DNA of 64,000 nucleotides from Coriaria nepalensis (GCA_027186245.1 CP114487.1:620001-684000); one strand, 5' to 3'. Shown: positions 23,004-35,690, counted from the first letter of the stretch. A program made the numbers and translations. Notes: generated from the letters alone by a model not told the origin.

Positions 23004-24281
23004 TAATCCCTGCCGATTCTGCTGTGAAGTTCCGCCATTAGTAGTTCCTCTCTGTAGTTAGTAGTTTTTTTTTTCCTCTGTCGTCCAAACTGTATATATG
23101 CGCAAAGATACATTGCTTTGAATAGTGCACAACATCTCTCAGCATCTAATATAAGTCTCTTCACATGCACCATTCTATCCAATCAGTGTTGCAGAGATGT
23201 TCTGTTCTGAACTAATGCATGCAGTTTCTGGGCATATCAGAATCTCGATCCATGAACATTATAATCATAAATTTTTAGATAGATCACGTCTAGACACATT
23301 TAATTGTATATATCAATTTCATGTTGTCCTATTATATCCTGCATTAAAATTATGTCAATTATGTGTGGTTGACAGTCCATTGTAAACATGGTATATTCCC
23401 AAATTACCCCATCACAATATTACAACTTGATAGAATGGCAAGGGTCAAAGATGCTACTTACTACTTATCTTGATGTCCTTAATGCATCGCTATCTAAGAC
23501 AGCTGAAAATTGCAAACAAAGCTAGTCCACATGGACCACATGGCCTAAGATATTGCATATTCCAGCGGTTAGTGTTCTGAGTGAAAAACTCAACTTTGAA
23601 TCACATGATAAAACAGCCTTCAACATTTTCATCTCTTAAAATCTCAAAATAGTTGGGATGTTTCGGTTGTAGAGGATAGCTTCCCCGCTTGCGTCTGCCA
23701 CGTGTACGGCGATGGTGATACGAGATGATAGAATGGGGGGGCAGTAGCTTTACTTGGATGTGTCGTACTGTAATTCAGCCCCAGAACGGAATGGGAGAGA
23801 GAGGGATAATAAGCTTTGTGGGCTTAGAAAAGAATTCCGGACTGTTGGGCTACTATTTACTGGGCCCATATCTTGATCCAGATTACACCCGAACCCAGCG
23901 GGTGAACCCGAGCCCTTCTGACCGTTCTTCTTCTACTTTTTCTAACCGCCGTTCCCTCCACCACTGCTCTACGGACGATTTTCCTTTCCGCCGCGGTTGC
24001 CGGAGAAACTTCAACGGCAGGAGTATTTTCCAGTGAGTTTCCGTCACTCTTTGACTTCTCGTTATGTCCGTCTCTATTTTTCTTAACGGAGCTAACCTCA
24101 ACCCTAACCTGATTGGATGGTTTTTGATCCCTATGAATTTATTCCTCGTCATTTTCTTTGCTCTTCTCCTTCTTGTTCGTTTGACCTGACTGTTTCTCCT
24201 ATGAGAGAGTATGTTGACATGCAAAATGCAGAAAAGAAAAAAAAGAAAAGAAAAAGAAAATAAAAGGGATATTTACACTAC
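23004..24281. other. Spacer with an unexplained GC-richer leader-like stretch
   Basis: PP2C 3' UTR, then spacer. A G-box core CACGTG lies at about 23699. From about 23880 to 24040 the sequence turns GC-richer and pyrimidine-rich, ending in a donor-like CCAGTGAGT at about 24034. It looks like the first exon or 5' leader of a plant gene, but no coding exons follow on the plus strand. The 103-codon ORF at 23725-24036 has no recognised family. Confidence 0.4.
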
Positions 24282-24361
24282 CATCAATGCTGTGTAGAAG
24301 TTTCTTGACTTTGACCTTGCAACCATCACAGACAGTGGATAGAAACTTTCAGGAACCTTCT
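24282..24361 (-). pseudogene. Relic exon of a heavy-metal-associated (HIPP) protein
   Basis: On the minus strand, after a TTTTACAG acceptor, the sequence reads RRFLKVSIHC. After a frame change it continues CDGCKVKVKKLLHSIDG up to a GTAGTG donor-like site. This is the core of the HMA domain of isoprenylated plant proteins, where the metal-binding motif is normally HCxGC. The break is a tandem CTGT duplication (24328-24335) that inserts four bases and splits the Cys-x-x-Cys region. No other HIPP exon was found nearby, so it is a fragment or broken gene. Confidence 0.6.
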
Positions 24362-25287
24362 CTGTAAAATAAAAACAATAATACCAAGGAGCTTAAAACA
24401 CTAAATATATATGTAAAAGAGTATCATTTTAGATTCTAAAATTAACGGACCTTCTTTATATCATGTATATATACATTTCATAAGAAAAGTATCTTGCAAA
24501 CGGAGACAAGTTCTTAACTGATCATTACTTATAGACTTCAAGTACAAATTAAGTACAATAACTTGTTCAGATCATCCTGCCTCAACACCATATATATGCT
24601 TGACTTACAGGACTGTCGTACACAAGAATTTTGATCTAACATCATTCCTGCAAATATACTTAACCATTGTTGATGATAGCCATTGCTTTGAAGAAGCAAC
24701 CATGAAACATTACTCATCCAAAAAAAAAAAAAATCTTATTCTAGAATAGTTACATGATGGGATTCTCTCCTTTGTTTAATACCTTAAAAAGAGGATTCTC
24801 TATTTTGATTGGCAAAACAAAGAAACAAGAAAAATTCCTTAATTAAATAAACATCCACTTTTACTAATTAAACTGAGCAACAAAATGGTATCTCCGTAGT
24901 AGCACCCTCCCCTTAATAGGTCTCTGGTTTGAGTAAGAGTAAATAGGCCGATAAACCTATCTGCATGCATATATTGCAACTTATTTTCGGGCTACTACAT
25001 GAACATATCAATCGGCACACAAAGCAATCAGTCCCAAATGTATTTAAGTACTAGTACATCAATGACATGATCCACAAACAGAATCATAAACTTGCATAAC
25101 ATTTTGAGCTGCGGAATTAGTTCCCTAGCTAATAATTATTTACCCTATTGACAAAATCAAACCCCTTAGTTAATTAAAACAGACAATTACCTTTAGTTAT
25201 TAGCTAAAGGAATTAAACCACTCCCTCTTGTACAAGCCACACACAAACAGCATCAATGGAACAAGTACTACTACCACATGATGATCA
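24362..25287. other. AT-rich spacer
   Basis: AT-rich spacer; the right end should contain the 3' UTR of the FPF1-like gene. No coding signal or repeat family was seen. Confidence 0.5.
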
Positions 25288-25620
25288 TTACATGTCTCTA
25301 ACTTTGAAAACATTCCGGTTCTTAACGACAATATCGTACATATGAATCAACTTGAGCTTATTGAAGTCCTTATGCAGAGAGATGAGATGGACTGTAGACC
25401 TCTTGTGGAATTGAAGAAGGTCTGGATCTTCATAGTATCGCTCCCAACCGAGCGATGAAAGTTTGCGCTCCAGCACACCGTACGATGTGATGACTTCATT
25501 AGTCGGAGTATGGACCAGCACTTTGCGTCGAACACCACTCGAGCCGTGATGGGTCGACTCCGCCCCTGGGTTCTCCACTAAACGAATCACACCATTGTTA
25601 AACACCCAAACACCTGACAT
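25288..25620 (-). CDS. FPF1: Flowering-promoting factor 1-like protein
   Basis: Small plant-specific protein linked to floral transition, gibberellin responses and growth. The biochemical role is not firmly known. The intronless ORF encodes 110 residues, the family length. Seen: [19 protein letters not shown] at the start; [58 protein letters not shown]; and the end [17 protein letters not shown]. The match is continuous with FPF1/FLP1. The Met at 25620 gives the family N terminus; an upstream in-frame Met at 25632 would add MKEK. Long AT-rich flanks on both sides leave it isolated. Confidence 0.94.
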   Translation of the reverse strand: MSGVWVFNNGVIRLVENPGAESTHHGSSGVRRKVLVHTPTNEVITSYGVLERKLSSLGWERYYEDPDLLQFHKRSTVHLISLHKDFNKLKLIHMYDIVVKNRNVFKVRDM

Positions 25621-26210
25621 TTTTTCTTTCAATCACAAAATCTTCAAGCCACCAAATAATGAACAAGTAGTTAACATGTATTTGAGAAGTTGGAGATGAA
25701 TGCAAGAAGAGATATGAGTTGGGTGCTATATATAGGGTGAAGTTCGGATTCGTTGGAATAATAAAATATTATTTTAATATCTGTATTTATCATGGATAGA
25801 TGATATGGGTAGGTATGGTGTTGGTATGGTAGGCTAATTATGTATACAGTGAGTGGTCCAAGTAACATTTTGCCTTCTATTGGGTTAAGACTCACGACGC
25901 TTAGCAAAAAGTTACATTTAGATCATATATACATATAAGATCATATATATATATTTATAATATAAGAATAGGATTGAGGGAAATACTCTAGCTATTCCCC
26001 TTGTTAAAGTGCTTTTAGTACCCATGTATATAGAAGCGGCATCTTTTGCTTTGAAGAATGAATAAGACTTCTACTTAAAAGAATGATCTTTCCATGTACT
26101 TGTGGGCGTAGCTTTCAGCAGTGCATCCTACGGATTAGCTACCCGCATATACTTTGTTCCCTTGTATTCTTCTTTAAGACTTGAAATCAGTTCCGCATAT
26201 ACGTATAGAT

Positions 26211-26215
26211 ATATG

Positions 26216-26246
<31 letters not shown>

Positions 26247-26250
26247 ATAT
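26211..26250. repeat. (TATG)n microsatellite
   Basis: Tetranucleotide TATG/TGTA run within TATA-rich flanks. Confidence 0.85.
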
Positions 26251-27109
26251 CTGTGAAAACGATGGGGTCGTATAATATACTTGCATGCATATAAGATAAA
26301 AGCTTCATGTTTTACTCTTAAATCCAATTGGCAAGATTTATATGCTTAGCTAGCTAGGTTGTGCATGACATGAAGAAGCAGCAATTAAGCAAAAAAACTG
26401 AATGGTTCGGTTCGTAAGCGAAAGTAGGAGGTAATGTTTGAGAATTTATTTCATATTTAAAAGAAAAACCGTTAAAAAATTAATAAAAAAAAATTAAAGT
26501 CATTTATTTTATTTTTAAAATTCAAAATTTTATATGATCTATTCAATACGTGATTGAACTAGTACATATTTAAATTACTAAAAAAATTCAGATACTAATA
26601 ATATAAAAAAAAAAAAAAACTAGATCACTCTTCCACCAACAAGTTCACCAAAATAGATACATATTAATATATCTTTAATTTTATAAATTATAATATTATA
26701 TAATATTTTCAAATATTATTATTATAAATTTATCTAGCTCGAGAGAAAATTAACAAATTCATGTTCTTTTTCGATCGCTAGAAAGTGATTCAGGGAATAA
26801 GTACTTTATGCCCCAATTCCGGCCACCTTTGTCTACGTGCCTAACTTTAACCTAATGTACATTGTATACTACATTAAGTATCGTTCGAACAAGAGTATGT
26901 TCCACATGCATCTTCTAAATCAATGGAAGGTTCTCTAGCTTTCAAAACTCCACGTGTTATGTTGATTTATTAAGATTTAAGACCCGTCAATAAGAATATT
27001 GCTTCTAGATGCTAAACACACTTTCCCCCCCCATCTTTTTCTGGAAGAATCTTCTAGTAAATTCAAGCGAACAATGGATGATGCATCTAGCTAGGGTTTG
27101 TATGCGTAC

Positions 27110-27110
<1 letters not shown>

Positions 27111-27155
<45 letters not shown>

Positions 27156-27156
27156 C
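27111..27156. repeat. Compound (TC)n(TA)n microsatellite
   Basis: About 14 TC units directly followed by about 8 TA units. Confidence 0.9.
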
Positions 27157-27968
27157 TTCTAGTAAATTCCAAACATTAAAATACATATAAATTGAAAAGG
27201 ATGTGGATGCTAATTATTCTTATGTGCTCTAATTATAATGTAATTATTATAATCGTGGGGGTTATAGAATATAGAGAATACAGAATTTCGTTAAAGCTAT
27301 CAATTGGGTTTTCATGGCTGGTTATTGTTAGGTTTGTGCTAACTTTGATTTAATTACAGAGTACAAGTGTGATTGGGTGGCGCTTAAAATATCGATATTG
27401 ATGCGTGTGGGATTAGTCAAGGATCTATTCTCTCTTAATTTATTACAAGGAATTTTGGGATGAATACTTCACCAAAAATGATTTTATTATATATGTATAT
27501 ATATATATATGCATGCAGAGAATATATGCAATTGCATGCTATTTCTTAACATGAAGACGGTGGTTTTGAGTTGGAATGATCTAACATGGGATTTTCAAAA
27601 TGGGGGAGGTAAAGACGGTGAAGGAGACGTAACAGTAGATATGAAAGTTTTCGATGTGAGTCAATTTAAAAGAAGTCAAAAATGGTATCTAAATTATGTT
27701 AACAAGCAGGCCTTAGCATCTTTTTCATCTTTGTTTTGTTATTAATGACATTGCCTCATGTGATATGATAGTTACGTTAATTAGGCAATCCTGTCTGAAA
27801 TAATTTTAACCTGAATATGTAAAACTAAATATGAATCTGTTCTTTTTGTAAAGGTGGGAGTCTAAGAAGCAAAGTGCTGGTCTTTGGGCAAGTAAGTATT
27901 CAGGGCCTCAGGGGCCAATAAAGAGATACAAAGGAAGGCCAACATCAATCCCAACCATACATTACTAA

Positions 27969-28736
27969 TTAAGAAAGATATCCATAACCTGGGTAAGGCG
28001 GGTACCTCCAACCTGGTTGAGGCGGATAACTATATGGGTATGTCGCTGGCTGTTGAGCAGGATATACATAAGCAGGCGGCGGTCCCGGAGGCAGCGGGGG
28101 TGGGTACACGGATGGATACGCCTGCGGAGGTTTCTCTGTGTACTGCATGCCGCTACACGGTGGCGCCGACGGCGAGTAAAGCCCATATTCGGAAACTGGC
28201 AGTTGCGGCGGAGGTGGGTACGCGGCTGCTCCGCTATACGGCTTTGAATCGGGTTCGATAACCGGGTAGAGATACGTGGAATCGGGTTTGACATCCGGGT
28301 TCCCTCCAGCTGTGTCGTAAAATTCATACGAGAAGTTGAGCACGCCCTTTGGTTTTCCAGACGGTTTTCTGACCTGGTAGCTAACGTGTTGCATTTTCAT
28401 GGACGTGCCTTTACCCACGGTATCCAAAAGATCTTTCACCCAAATGTTGACCTCGCCTATATCCTTGTCGCCGAGATTTCGCTGGCAACGGAGGGTGAAT
28501 ACGAGGATGAGGCGGTTAGCTTGAGCTGCGTGCTCGTCTATGGCGAACTTCAAGACGGTGGAGTCCCAGCTAGGATTCTTGCCGCCCTGACTGTCCACGG
28601 TGGTTCTGTTTTTCTGGCTGTTGTTAGAGTCGTCGGAGAGAGAAACGACGACGTAAGGATCCATTTTAGTGAGTACGTTAACGTCGTTGAGGTCCCTAGC
28701 GGAGATGAGCTTGATTTCTAGAGTCTTCTGCCCCAT
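27969..28736 (-). CDS. SRC2: SRC2-like C2-domain protein
   Basis: Calcium/lipid-binding C2 protein of the SRC2 (soybean gene regulated by cold 2) family. Family members associate with membranes and respond to cold and other stress. The intronless ORF encodes 255 residues. Seen: an N-terminal C2 domain (about residues 1-140) with LEIKLISARDLNDVN, KMDPYVVVSL, GKNPSWDSTVLKFAID and a conserved KPKGVLNFSYEF; then a Pro/Tyr/Gly-rich tail with repeats such as YPPPPQLP, VYPPPLPPGPPPAY and YPYSYPPQPGW, ending GYGYLS. That tail is the hallmark of SRC2. The start at 28736 is the only Met giving a full C2 domain. Confidence 0.92.
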   Translation of the reverse strand: MGQKTLEIKLISARDLNDVNVLTKMDPYVVVSLSDDSNNSQKNRTTVDSQGGKNPSWDSTVLKFAIDEHAAQANRLILVFTLRCQRNLGDKDIGEVNIWVKDLLDTVGKGTSMKMQHVSYQVRKPSGKPKGVLNFSYEFYDTAGGNPDVKPDSTYLYPVIEPDSKPYSGAAAYPPPPQLPVSEYGLYSPSAPPCSGMQYTEKPPQAYPSVYPPPLPPGPPPAYVYPAQQPATYPYSYPPQPGWRYPPYPGYGYLS

Positions 28737-29781
28737 TTCGATCGGTCTAGAGGCCAGAAAGGCTGGCCCTTCTACGTGCGAATTGGTAAAACAGCAACTG
28801 GAGTTGAAGTTGGAGATGGAGATGATTTATTAATTATTAATTAAGAAGAGTGGAGAGATGAGGGCGACAAAAAGTCAACGTTAACGCTTGTAATTGTCCG
28901 ATGGGAGTTGTAAAATAGAAACTGAAAAACTGAAACTATATTATATATATCATACTAATAGTTTGATATTCGAACAAGAAGGGAAGATTCCGAGGACATC
29001 AAATTTAAATTCCGACTGGGGGAAGTCTTTGTGAAGGACTGAGTCTTGGTGATAAAGAAATAAAATGTGTTGACGTCAGCTTGGAGGAAGGGAGAGGTTG
29101 ATATTTCGTGTAGGAGATCAACTTTGAGAGACGAATTATGATTAAGACATTGAAGAAAATATGAAATATGAACACTTTATCATGGGATTGACAAAGAGGG
29201 GGGGCGAAGAAATTCCAAAGCCAACTGAATTGCTAGGAAAGTGTTTTGAGACTTTTGTGAGGTGAGAAGAATGAGTCTATACACTCCCCAGACCAGACCA
29301 TAAACCGTAATAATCGTTCATCTCATCATCTGTAGTTTTCCGCGATTTCGGACTTATTGATGCATGAACACACTTTGTAAGGCTTTTCTTGGTCACGACA
29401 AAAAGAGGTTCAAAAACTAATGTACTGACGTATTGAAATTGCTAAGAGAATGTGCCATAGATCAATAAAATCTACATACCCAATCAAAACAATGCAAGTT
29501 CCAAAAGTAGGTATGATCTCATTTTGCGGCCATTATTACAGTTCCCGACAAATTCAGCCTCAATAACACTTACTAAAATTTGAATTTCCTACAGTTAATC
29601 AGCAAAATCGACAGATGATACAACCACGATGTGACCTACACGAGAATAATCTCAATCTCCATGTTAACGTTTTTCACATTTCTCGTACAGACAATCCTCT
29701 TATTCAAGTGACAATCCTGTTAGTCTTCTCCCAAAAAAAAGAAAAAAAGAAGAGCAACTGAAAGCCGGGTTCTTTCTTGTT
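28737..29781. other. Spacer
   Basis: SRC2 leader and promoter on the left and the probable 3' UTR of the next gene on the right. No other coding signal was found. Confidence 0.5.
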
Positions 29782-31283
29782 TCAAGGATTCTTTTTTAGT
29801 CCGGTGTTGGTGTCGGGAGGGAGTGCAAGAAACTGCAAGATCCTTTTGATCTCAGCAGCTTCAATATGGAACCTTTCTGCAATTTGTGGGATATCCATAG
29901 GCCCATCATGATCATCAGCCTTCCCTTGGTACAAGAGAATGACATGGCGCACTTGAGCAACGTTAAGAGTCCCAGGAGGAGCAGGGCGCTCTTCATACCT
30001 TCCACTCTCTTGTGATGTATTCCGAAGCTTCGGCATGGGCCTGTTATACCTTTCCACCACAAATGCCTGTAACATGTTGAGAACCTTAAAATGACTTCAT
30101 AATAGTTTTGAGCAAACAATATCTTCCCCTGCCCCTCATGTTCTAAATATGTCCTATAATTTATAAATTTATAAGCCATTATCCAGTAAATGTACATGTA
30201 TAACCTTGAGGCTAGTTGATAGATATGTACAACGATAAATGCAAAACAGAGAATTATGGATTGTATTCTTACGATTCTATGGGAAAAGACAGATATATGT
30301 TCTCAAACTGCTAGACATAACTTACCCACAAATATCATAAATGATAGCAGCTAGTTTAAGGGACTCACTTCTCCCATCTCAGGTTTCCCTCCAGGCTTGG
30401 ATTTAATCCGTCCCACCATTTGGCTTAGCATGGCATCAAAGTTCGGGTCTCTTTCTTCAAGGACATTGTCGGCTTTACTGCTTGAGGTACTATCTGAAGA
30501 ACCAAAACAATATGAACTTCATCTGCTAAGGCCAATCATATCACATTACCAACCCCCCCCAAAAAAAAAAAAAGAAAAAAAAATTTGCCCATCTATTCTT
30601 CCCCAATTGCCACATTCACAATACTTATCAATACTGTTCATCATTTTTACCCCTATCCTCATAGTCATCAATTGTCCTACTTTAAATCTTGGCTAAGCAT
30701 GTATCTTATCTGAAAATTGTGGTGTTCTAGGAGTCGAAGCCAGAATGTTCCCCTACCTGTTTTGATAAACTACATTATGACTGATGAAAACATTTTCTAG
30801 CCTGATAAGAAAAATCAGAAGCAAACTTGGAGGAGGAAGATTGACATGGGCCAAAATTTGTTTGTTTTTCATAGCTTTTCCTTAATACTGATTTTGAAAG
30901 CTGAAAACATGAAATTCAGGATTCAACTTAGGAATTTGATAGTCTTCCATTTAATTTTCTAATTGTCCAGTCTGCAACTAAACTGACCAGTCTACGAAAT
31001 TGGATCATTCTTGAAGCACCAGAAGATATCCAAAAGGAAAAATATTTAGATAATTTTCCCCCTTTCCCAAATAGACCGCAAAACAACCACAGAGGCAGAA
31101 CCTCAGAGACTCACCAGAATCAAGAGCTTCATTCTCACCAGCCCTCAGTACCTCAACCTTGTCTGTCGGGGCAACAGGAGGTTTCCGATCAATGATGCTC
31201 TTCGTTTTCGATGAAACCGCCGTGGATTCGATCCCCAAAGAAGCTCGTATACTTCCAGAAGCTCGACGAAATGCCTGGCCCAT
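29782..31283 (-). CDS. Conserved NDUFAF4-like protein (UPF0240 type)
   Basis: Three exons: 31115-31283, 30369-30493 and 29782-30066, in frame, 192 residues. Seen: MGQAFRRASGSIRAS at the N terminus, where a Gly at position 2 could be N-myristoylated; a Ser-rich, low-complexity middle; VLEERDPNFDAMLSQMVGRI; then the C-terminal block GTLNVAQVRHVILLYQGKA and DIPQIAERFHIEAAEIKRIL, ending FLALPPD. The C-terminal helix-rich block and the overall length resemble NDUFAF4, a mitochondrial complex I assembly factor. The resemblance is by pattern only, so the function is tentative. The gene is certainly real: three exons with consistent phases and conserved-looking protein. Confidence 0.7.
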
Positions 31284-32057
31284 CCCTTATCCTGCTTACA
31301 GACGCTGATTATCACCAAGACACCGGATCTATGGACCTTCTCAACTGTCGAACAGTCCGATAAACCCTAGTCTGCAGGTCGGAGCTTAGAGAAAAAATAT
31401 CCTGATTATGGAACCCACAGGTCAAACCGCCGTCCGGATCAGTGCTCTCGCTCAAGAGAAAGAGGGCGTCATACTGCCACGATGTCTGTTAACTTGGGAC
31501 CACGTCATGAACGTTGTTGTGGTTGTATGATTAGGTAATTCGTTATTAGAAGGGGAAAAAAAGGCATTATTGTTATCATTCTCTAATTTGAAAAATAGCT
31601 GGACCCGAAAATTTACACCATTTTAGCTTTGATTAGAATTGGTTGCAACAATCAGTTAAAAGAATAGAACTTCCGTTTGCCGGCTGAAATGTGCCGTTTT
31701 ATAACCCCCATCGCAACGCTAATATCCCTTAATACATTGGTTTGGAATAGATTACAAATAATCAAACTAACACCTAACGATATAAACCGTTTTTTTACCA
31801 CTAATTTCACTTGAATCACGGGTTCAGAAAGTTACAAGAATCTCTAAGAACAGAACAGTCATATTAACTCTGTTTGACGTAGAAGATGGGTTTAGAAAGC
31901 AGAGACCTGAAAACGGAGAATGACATGGTGAAATTCCACTCTCCGTTTCGGTGCTTTTAACGGCGTAAAAACCCAATGAGTAGCAATCAAAATTTCACCA
32001 TTGCCTTATTCTCTTCCAACATTTTCCAAGAGCTCTATTATTATCTCACCTTGCAAG
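31284..32057. other. Spacer between NDUFAF4-like and SANT genes
   Basis: Leader and promoter of the upstream-facing NDUFAF4-like gene and the 3' UTR of the SANT gene. No ORF with support. Confidence 0.5.
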
Positions 32058-34457
32058 TCAAACTTCAAGTTTATGAAACACATCACCATTATCATTACCC
32101 ACGTGACTTTCCCTCTCCTCTGCTTTGAAATCCACAATGCTGTTTGCAAACTTCTCAGTTCGTCCCACCTTAGTACGAGCTCTTTGGGAAGGTCTTAACG
32201 TAGAATATTCATCCGAAAAGGAATCTCTACTCTTCCGCTTCTGCTTAACATCTAACAGCCCTAAGGCAAGAGCTTCCAGAGCTTTTGTGGTAGGGGGTCG
32301 GTTTCTGTTGCTCTTTCTACGAGACGCAATAGTAGGTTGCTGCTGCCGTTCAGAAATCCCCACACTTTCTAATGTTTTTACCATTTCGCCATCGGGTTGT
32401 TTTTCTCTCATTCCCATTGCAGAATGCTCGAAATTTTCAGTGTCTGAAGGAACAGGCAAATTCAGGTCGATCAAGGAACGGGCTTGATTCTTCTCCTCGG
32501 AAACAACACATGTACTGTTCAGTATGCTATCGCAGCTAGTGATCGTACTGCCTCTTGATGAACTTGAAAACGATTTCTCCTGACATGGGCCCACTGTTTG
32601 GGACATAACATCTTCATAAAAAATAACCCGATCTGGTGCCTGTTTTGTCCTTTTGCCTAACTGTATCTCCAGACAACCACAACCATTTAAACTCCTGATT
32701 TGTTTGGTATAATCCGAGCCCTCAACTAAACAGTTTGAATCACCATCTACAATAACTTCCCCTTTTAGGGAGACGACTTCCTGATCCAAGCTATTAGTCC
32801 CCATAGCTTTGGAAGTATCATTAGTCTCCTCCCTGTAATAACACAATGTACCATCAGAATAAGACTCATCCATTGACTCCTCGGAAGATTCCTGGTCAAT
32901 GTCTTTAGAATGACAGCTTTTAAAGGCAGATGTGATCTCAACCGGTAGGCTTCTTAGTTCTCTAACCTTGTATACTTTACCATTAGCTAGACTTGTATCC
33001 ACAACAGTAAACTTCATGCCATCCGTAGTCCGAGCAGGGGTTCTTGGTTTGAGATAAGAGTGGCGGTGCGAATCAGGATAAACCTCTTCTTGGTCCAGTT
33101 TTATATCATTCTCATTCCACCCATTTTCTTCTTTACTATTCTCAAGCTCAAGAAGCTCAGGGTCCAAAGCAACCTTCTTCAACACATCACTAACAGAATC
33201 ATAATAGTGATTTCCTTTAATCAGTTTTCTTCTCGAAAACTTCTTAATGCCAGGGATAAGAAAGACCAAAGAATGCTTCGAGCCTAAAGAATAACCATTA
33301 TCATCAGGTTGTTCAGAGTGCCATCCTCTAGCAAGCAAACGGGGCCAAACTGCTTCCCAAAAGAGGTCACTTGATCGAGCCTTGCTCAACCTAAAATCCC
33401 CTGTTAGAAAGTTGACAATCTCAAATGGGGTAAGAGCTGAGCATGCTTTGCCAACTGGTATTTCCGGGCGGACTGGAACAACTTGACTGGATTTGAGGGT
33501 CTCCATGACTATTCCTGTTAGGTCCTTTTTCCCTTTCCCAATTCCAAATGCCTCTACTAGAGCATTCAAACCGATCATTTCCTTAAGAGAATGTACATAT
33601 TCCTCGAGTAAAATTTTACCCTCCCCAAATGCCTTTGCTGCCTGCAAACCCATCAAGATTTGATATTAAGAAAAAAATAATCGTATAAACATTAGCTATA
33701 ATTTCTTGATCGCTAAGAAATACTATTAATAATTTAATACCTCTGAAAAAATCTTTTGGTTTTCCTCTGACAAATTTGGAAGTAAACGAGAAAGTAATTC
33801 TTGTAGCCTCCAACCGGTAAATAACCTCTGTCCATAAACACATTTTCTACCTCTCATTTTACGGCATCCAGCCCATCTACTATATTTCTCAGATCGATAA
33901 AATTTCCCATAGTAGAATGACAATATATCACCCATCTCTTTAGTATCGACAAATTTCCTCACTTGAACAAGGTTCTTCCCAAAAATATAAAGGCCAAGAA
34001 GAAAACTGGCTTCTTCTAAATCACACCAAGAAGCACTCAAGGAACCAGGAACCAGGCAGCATCCCTTACCATTAATCTCAATTTGCAAAGCAGAGTCTTT
34101 CATATCACTTGAATTTGTTCCATTTTCCATTTTCATATCACTCTTCTCAACTTGGGCTTCTACTTCTCGACCTTCTGAACTAACCGCGGTCTCTGTTGGG
34201 TGCTCATTTTTATGATTCATGATTTCATTCTCATCCTTGATCCAAATCAATGGTATATGCAATCCAATATGAAAATCATGTATAGCCTCAGCAGATGATC
34301 GAGGAGGAATGCCAACTTGGTACTCATTGCCTACTCGAGGAAGAATATCAGGTTCTCCAAAGATATCACACACTTCAGAATTTTTGGGGGAAACAGACTG
34401 CTCAGGAGAATCATCGTCTTGATGGTCCCCACAGTAATTCTCTTGAATTAAATCCAT
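32058..34457 (-). CDS. SANT/Myb-domain protein (RERE/MTA-like plant family)
   Basis: Nuclear protein of a plant family annotated as arginine-glutamate dipeptide repeat or SANT proteins (Arabidopsis At1g09050/At2g47820 type). Related plant SANT proteins occur in histone deacetylase complexes. Two coding exons: 33741-34457 and 32058-33641, 766 residues. Seen: GIPPRSSAEAIHDFHIGLHI; a SANT domain at about residues 140-210 (SWCDLEEASFLLGLYIFGKN, ILSFYYGKFYRSEKYSRW); FLTGDFRLSKARSSDLFWEA and WPRLLARGWHSEQP; LVFLIPGIKKFSRRKLIKG; and a Ser-rich C-terminal half with SLIDLNLPVPSD (an EAR-like LxLxL), basic patches and RKSNRNRPPT. The ATG lies immediately after a splice acceptor (TCAG/ATG), so the 5' UTR is split by at least one intron reaching to about 35690. 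Confidence 0.88.
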
Positions 34458-35623
34458 CTGACGATAAAAAAAAATGAATATCATCACATCTCTTAAGTCT
34501 AGCTGAATTAAGATCTTCCGAGAAGGAGGAACATTAAACAAGACAGACATTGAGGTTCAATTAGGAATGAATAGTAGCGGATTAGTAATCAGCATTCTAC
34601 TAGCAATTATAAAAAAGCCTGTCTTACAGAGATTAAGAAAAATAAAAAAATCACTTTCATAGTATTTTAAGCTCAAACTACATAACAAGCAGCTAAAAGT
34701 GATAAACTCAGCGTCCTTATTTTTCTATTTTTGTAAAAAACATATCATTAAATCATGGAAATTTAGAAATACTCAAAAAGAAAATCACAGCAAACATATT
34801 TTATCAAGAAAGATGAACAATACATTAGGTTGCAAGACCTGTACAGTGTACATAGTAATCAACCCAGATCCATGTTCGAACCCAAAATAAAAATTAGAAT
34901 AACCCCACATCCCAATACTACCAAAAAAACAAAAAGAAAAAAAAAAGAAAAAAAGAAAAGTTAAACTATGAAGCACATTCATCTTGAAAAGCAACACTTA
35001 ATAATCTCAGCCGCGAAAAGGCAACACTCAAGAGCTTTGAACCTGAGCGAAAACGAAAACAGAAGCAGAACCAAGACAACATCCACAGTTCTCAGCAAGA
35101 ATTCCCTCATGATCCCATCTAATTCGACTCTATTCGCTAAGGAAGAACGGTTAACATAAGCATATACAACTCTAATAAAGCGTACAAAGAACCAAAGCAT
35201 AGCGAAAATGAAGGGGAAAATATCAATTTATTTACTTCTAACTCCATACTTAGAAGAAGAAGAAGAAGAAAACACAGAGAGCCCACGTGAAATAGCTACT
35301 AAAAAGAAAACTGGGGTTTTCGTAAATATGCACCGATTAAGAAAGTCGTAGATTTAAAACGAGAAACAAATAAAACAAAACTACGTAAAATAGATATACA
35401 GAGAGAAACCGAGTGGCAGAAGCAGAGCAAACATACGCTACTTAGACGAATAAGAACGTCGCAACAGGAAGAGAAATCCAGGCAGCTCCTACCTGGTTAT
35501 GGAAACTAAGCTTTCATGGGCATAAAGGTTGAATTCGAAGACGACTCGAGCGAGAGGGCCAAGAGGGAACCGAGAAAGAAATATATAAATTCAGAAGGAA
35601 AAAAAAAAAACGAGAGCAAAAGG

Positions 35624-35661
<38 letters not shown>

Positions 35662-35690
35662 AAGAGAGAGAAAGTGGGGGCTCCTGTCCG
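34458..35690 (-). other. 5' UTR/introns of the SANT gene
   Basis: Non-coding leader region ending in a GA-rich start zone. The small ORFs here are unsupported. A donor-like site lies near 35480-35495 (CAGGTAGGAG on the minus strand), consistent with a leader intron of about 1 kb. Confidence 0.5.
35627..35655. repeat. (GA)n microsatellite in SANT-gene leader
   Basis: Uninterrupted GA run; on the transcribed minus strand it is (TC)n, as in many plant 5' UTRs. A poly-A/T tract lies about 30 bp away. Confidence 0.9.

Larger units (their letters stand above)
25621..27968. other. Long AT-rich spacer with microsatellites
   Basis: 2.3 kb without a supported gene. It holds a (TATG)n tract near 26211-26250, a (TC)n(TA)n tract at 27111-27156 and a TA tract near 27490-27511. 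The ORF at 27509-27745 begins inside the TA-repeat flank and matches nothing known. Confidence 0.6.

Noticed and set aside
27965..28327. 120-codon ORF and several plus-strand ORFs over 28017-28721
   Set aside because: They are other-frame shadows of the SRC2-like gene, caused by its Pro/Tyr-rich repetitive codons.
34861..34890. GGGTTCGAACATGG-like sequence (minus strand) resembling a tRNA T-arm
   Set aside because: No acceptor stem, D-arm or anticodon arm could be found in the neighbouring 80 bases.
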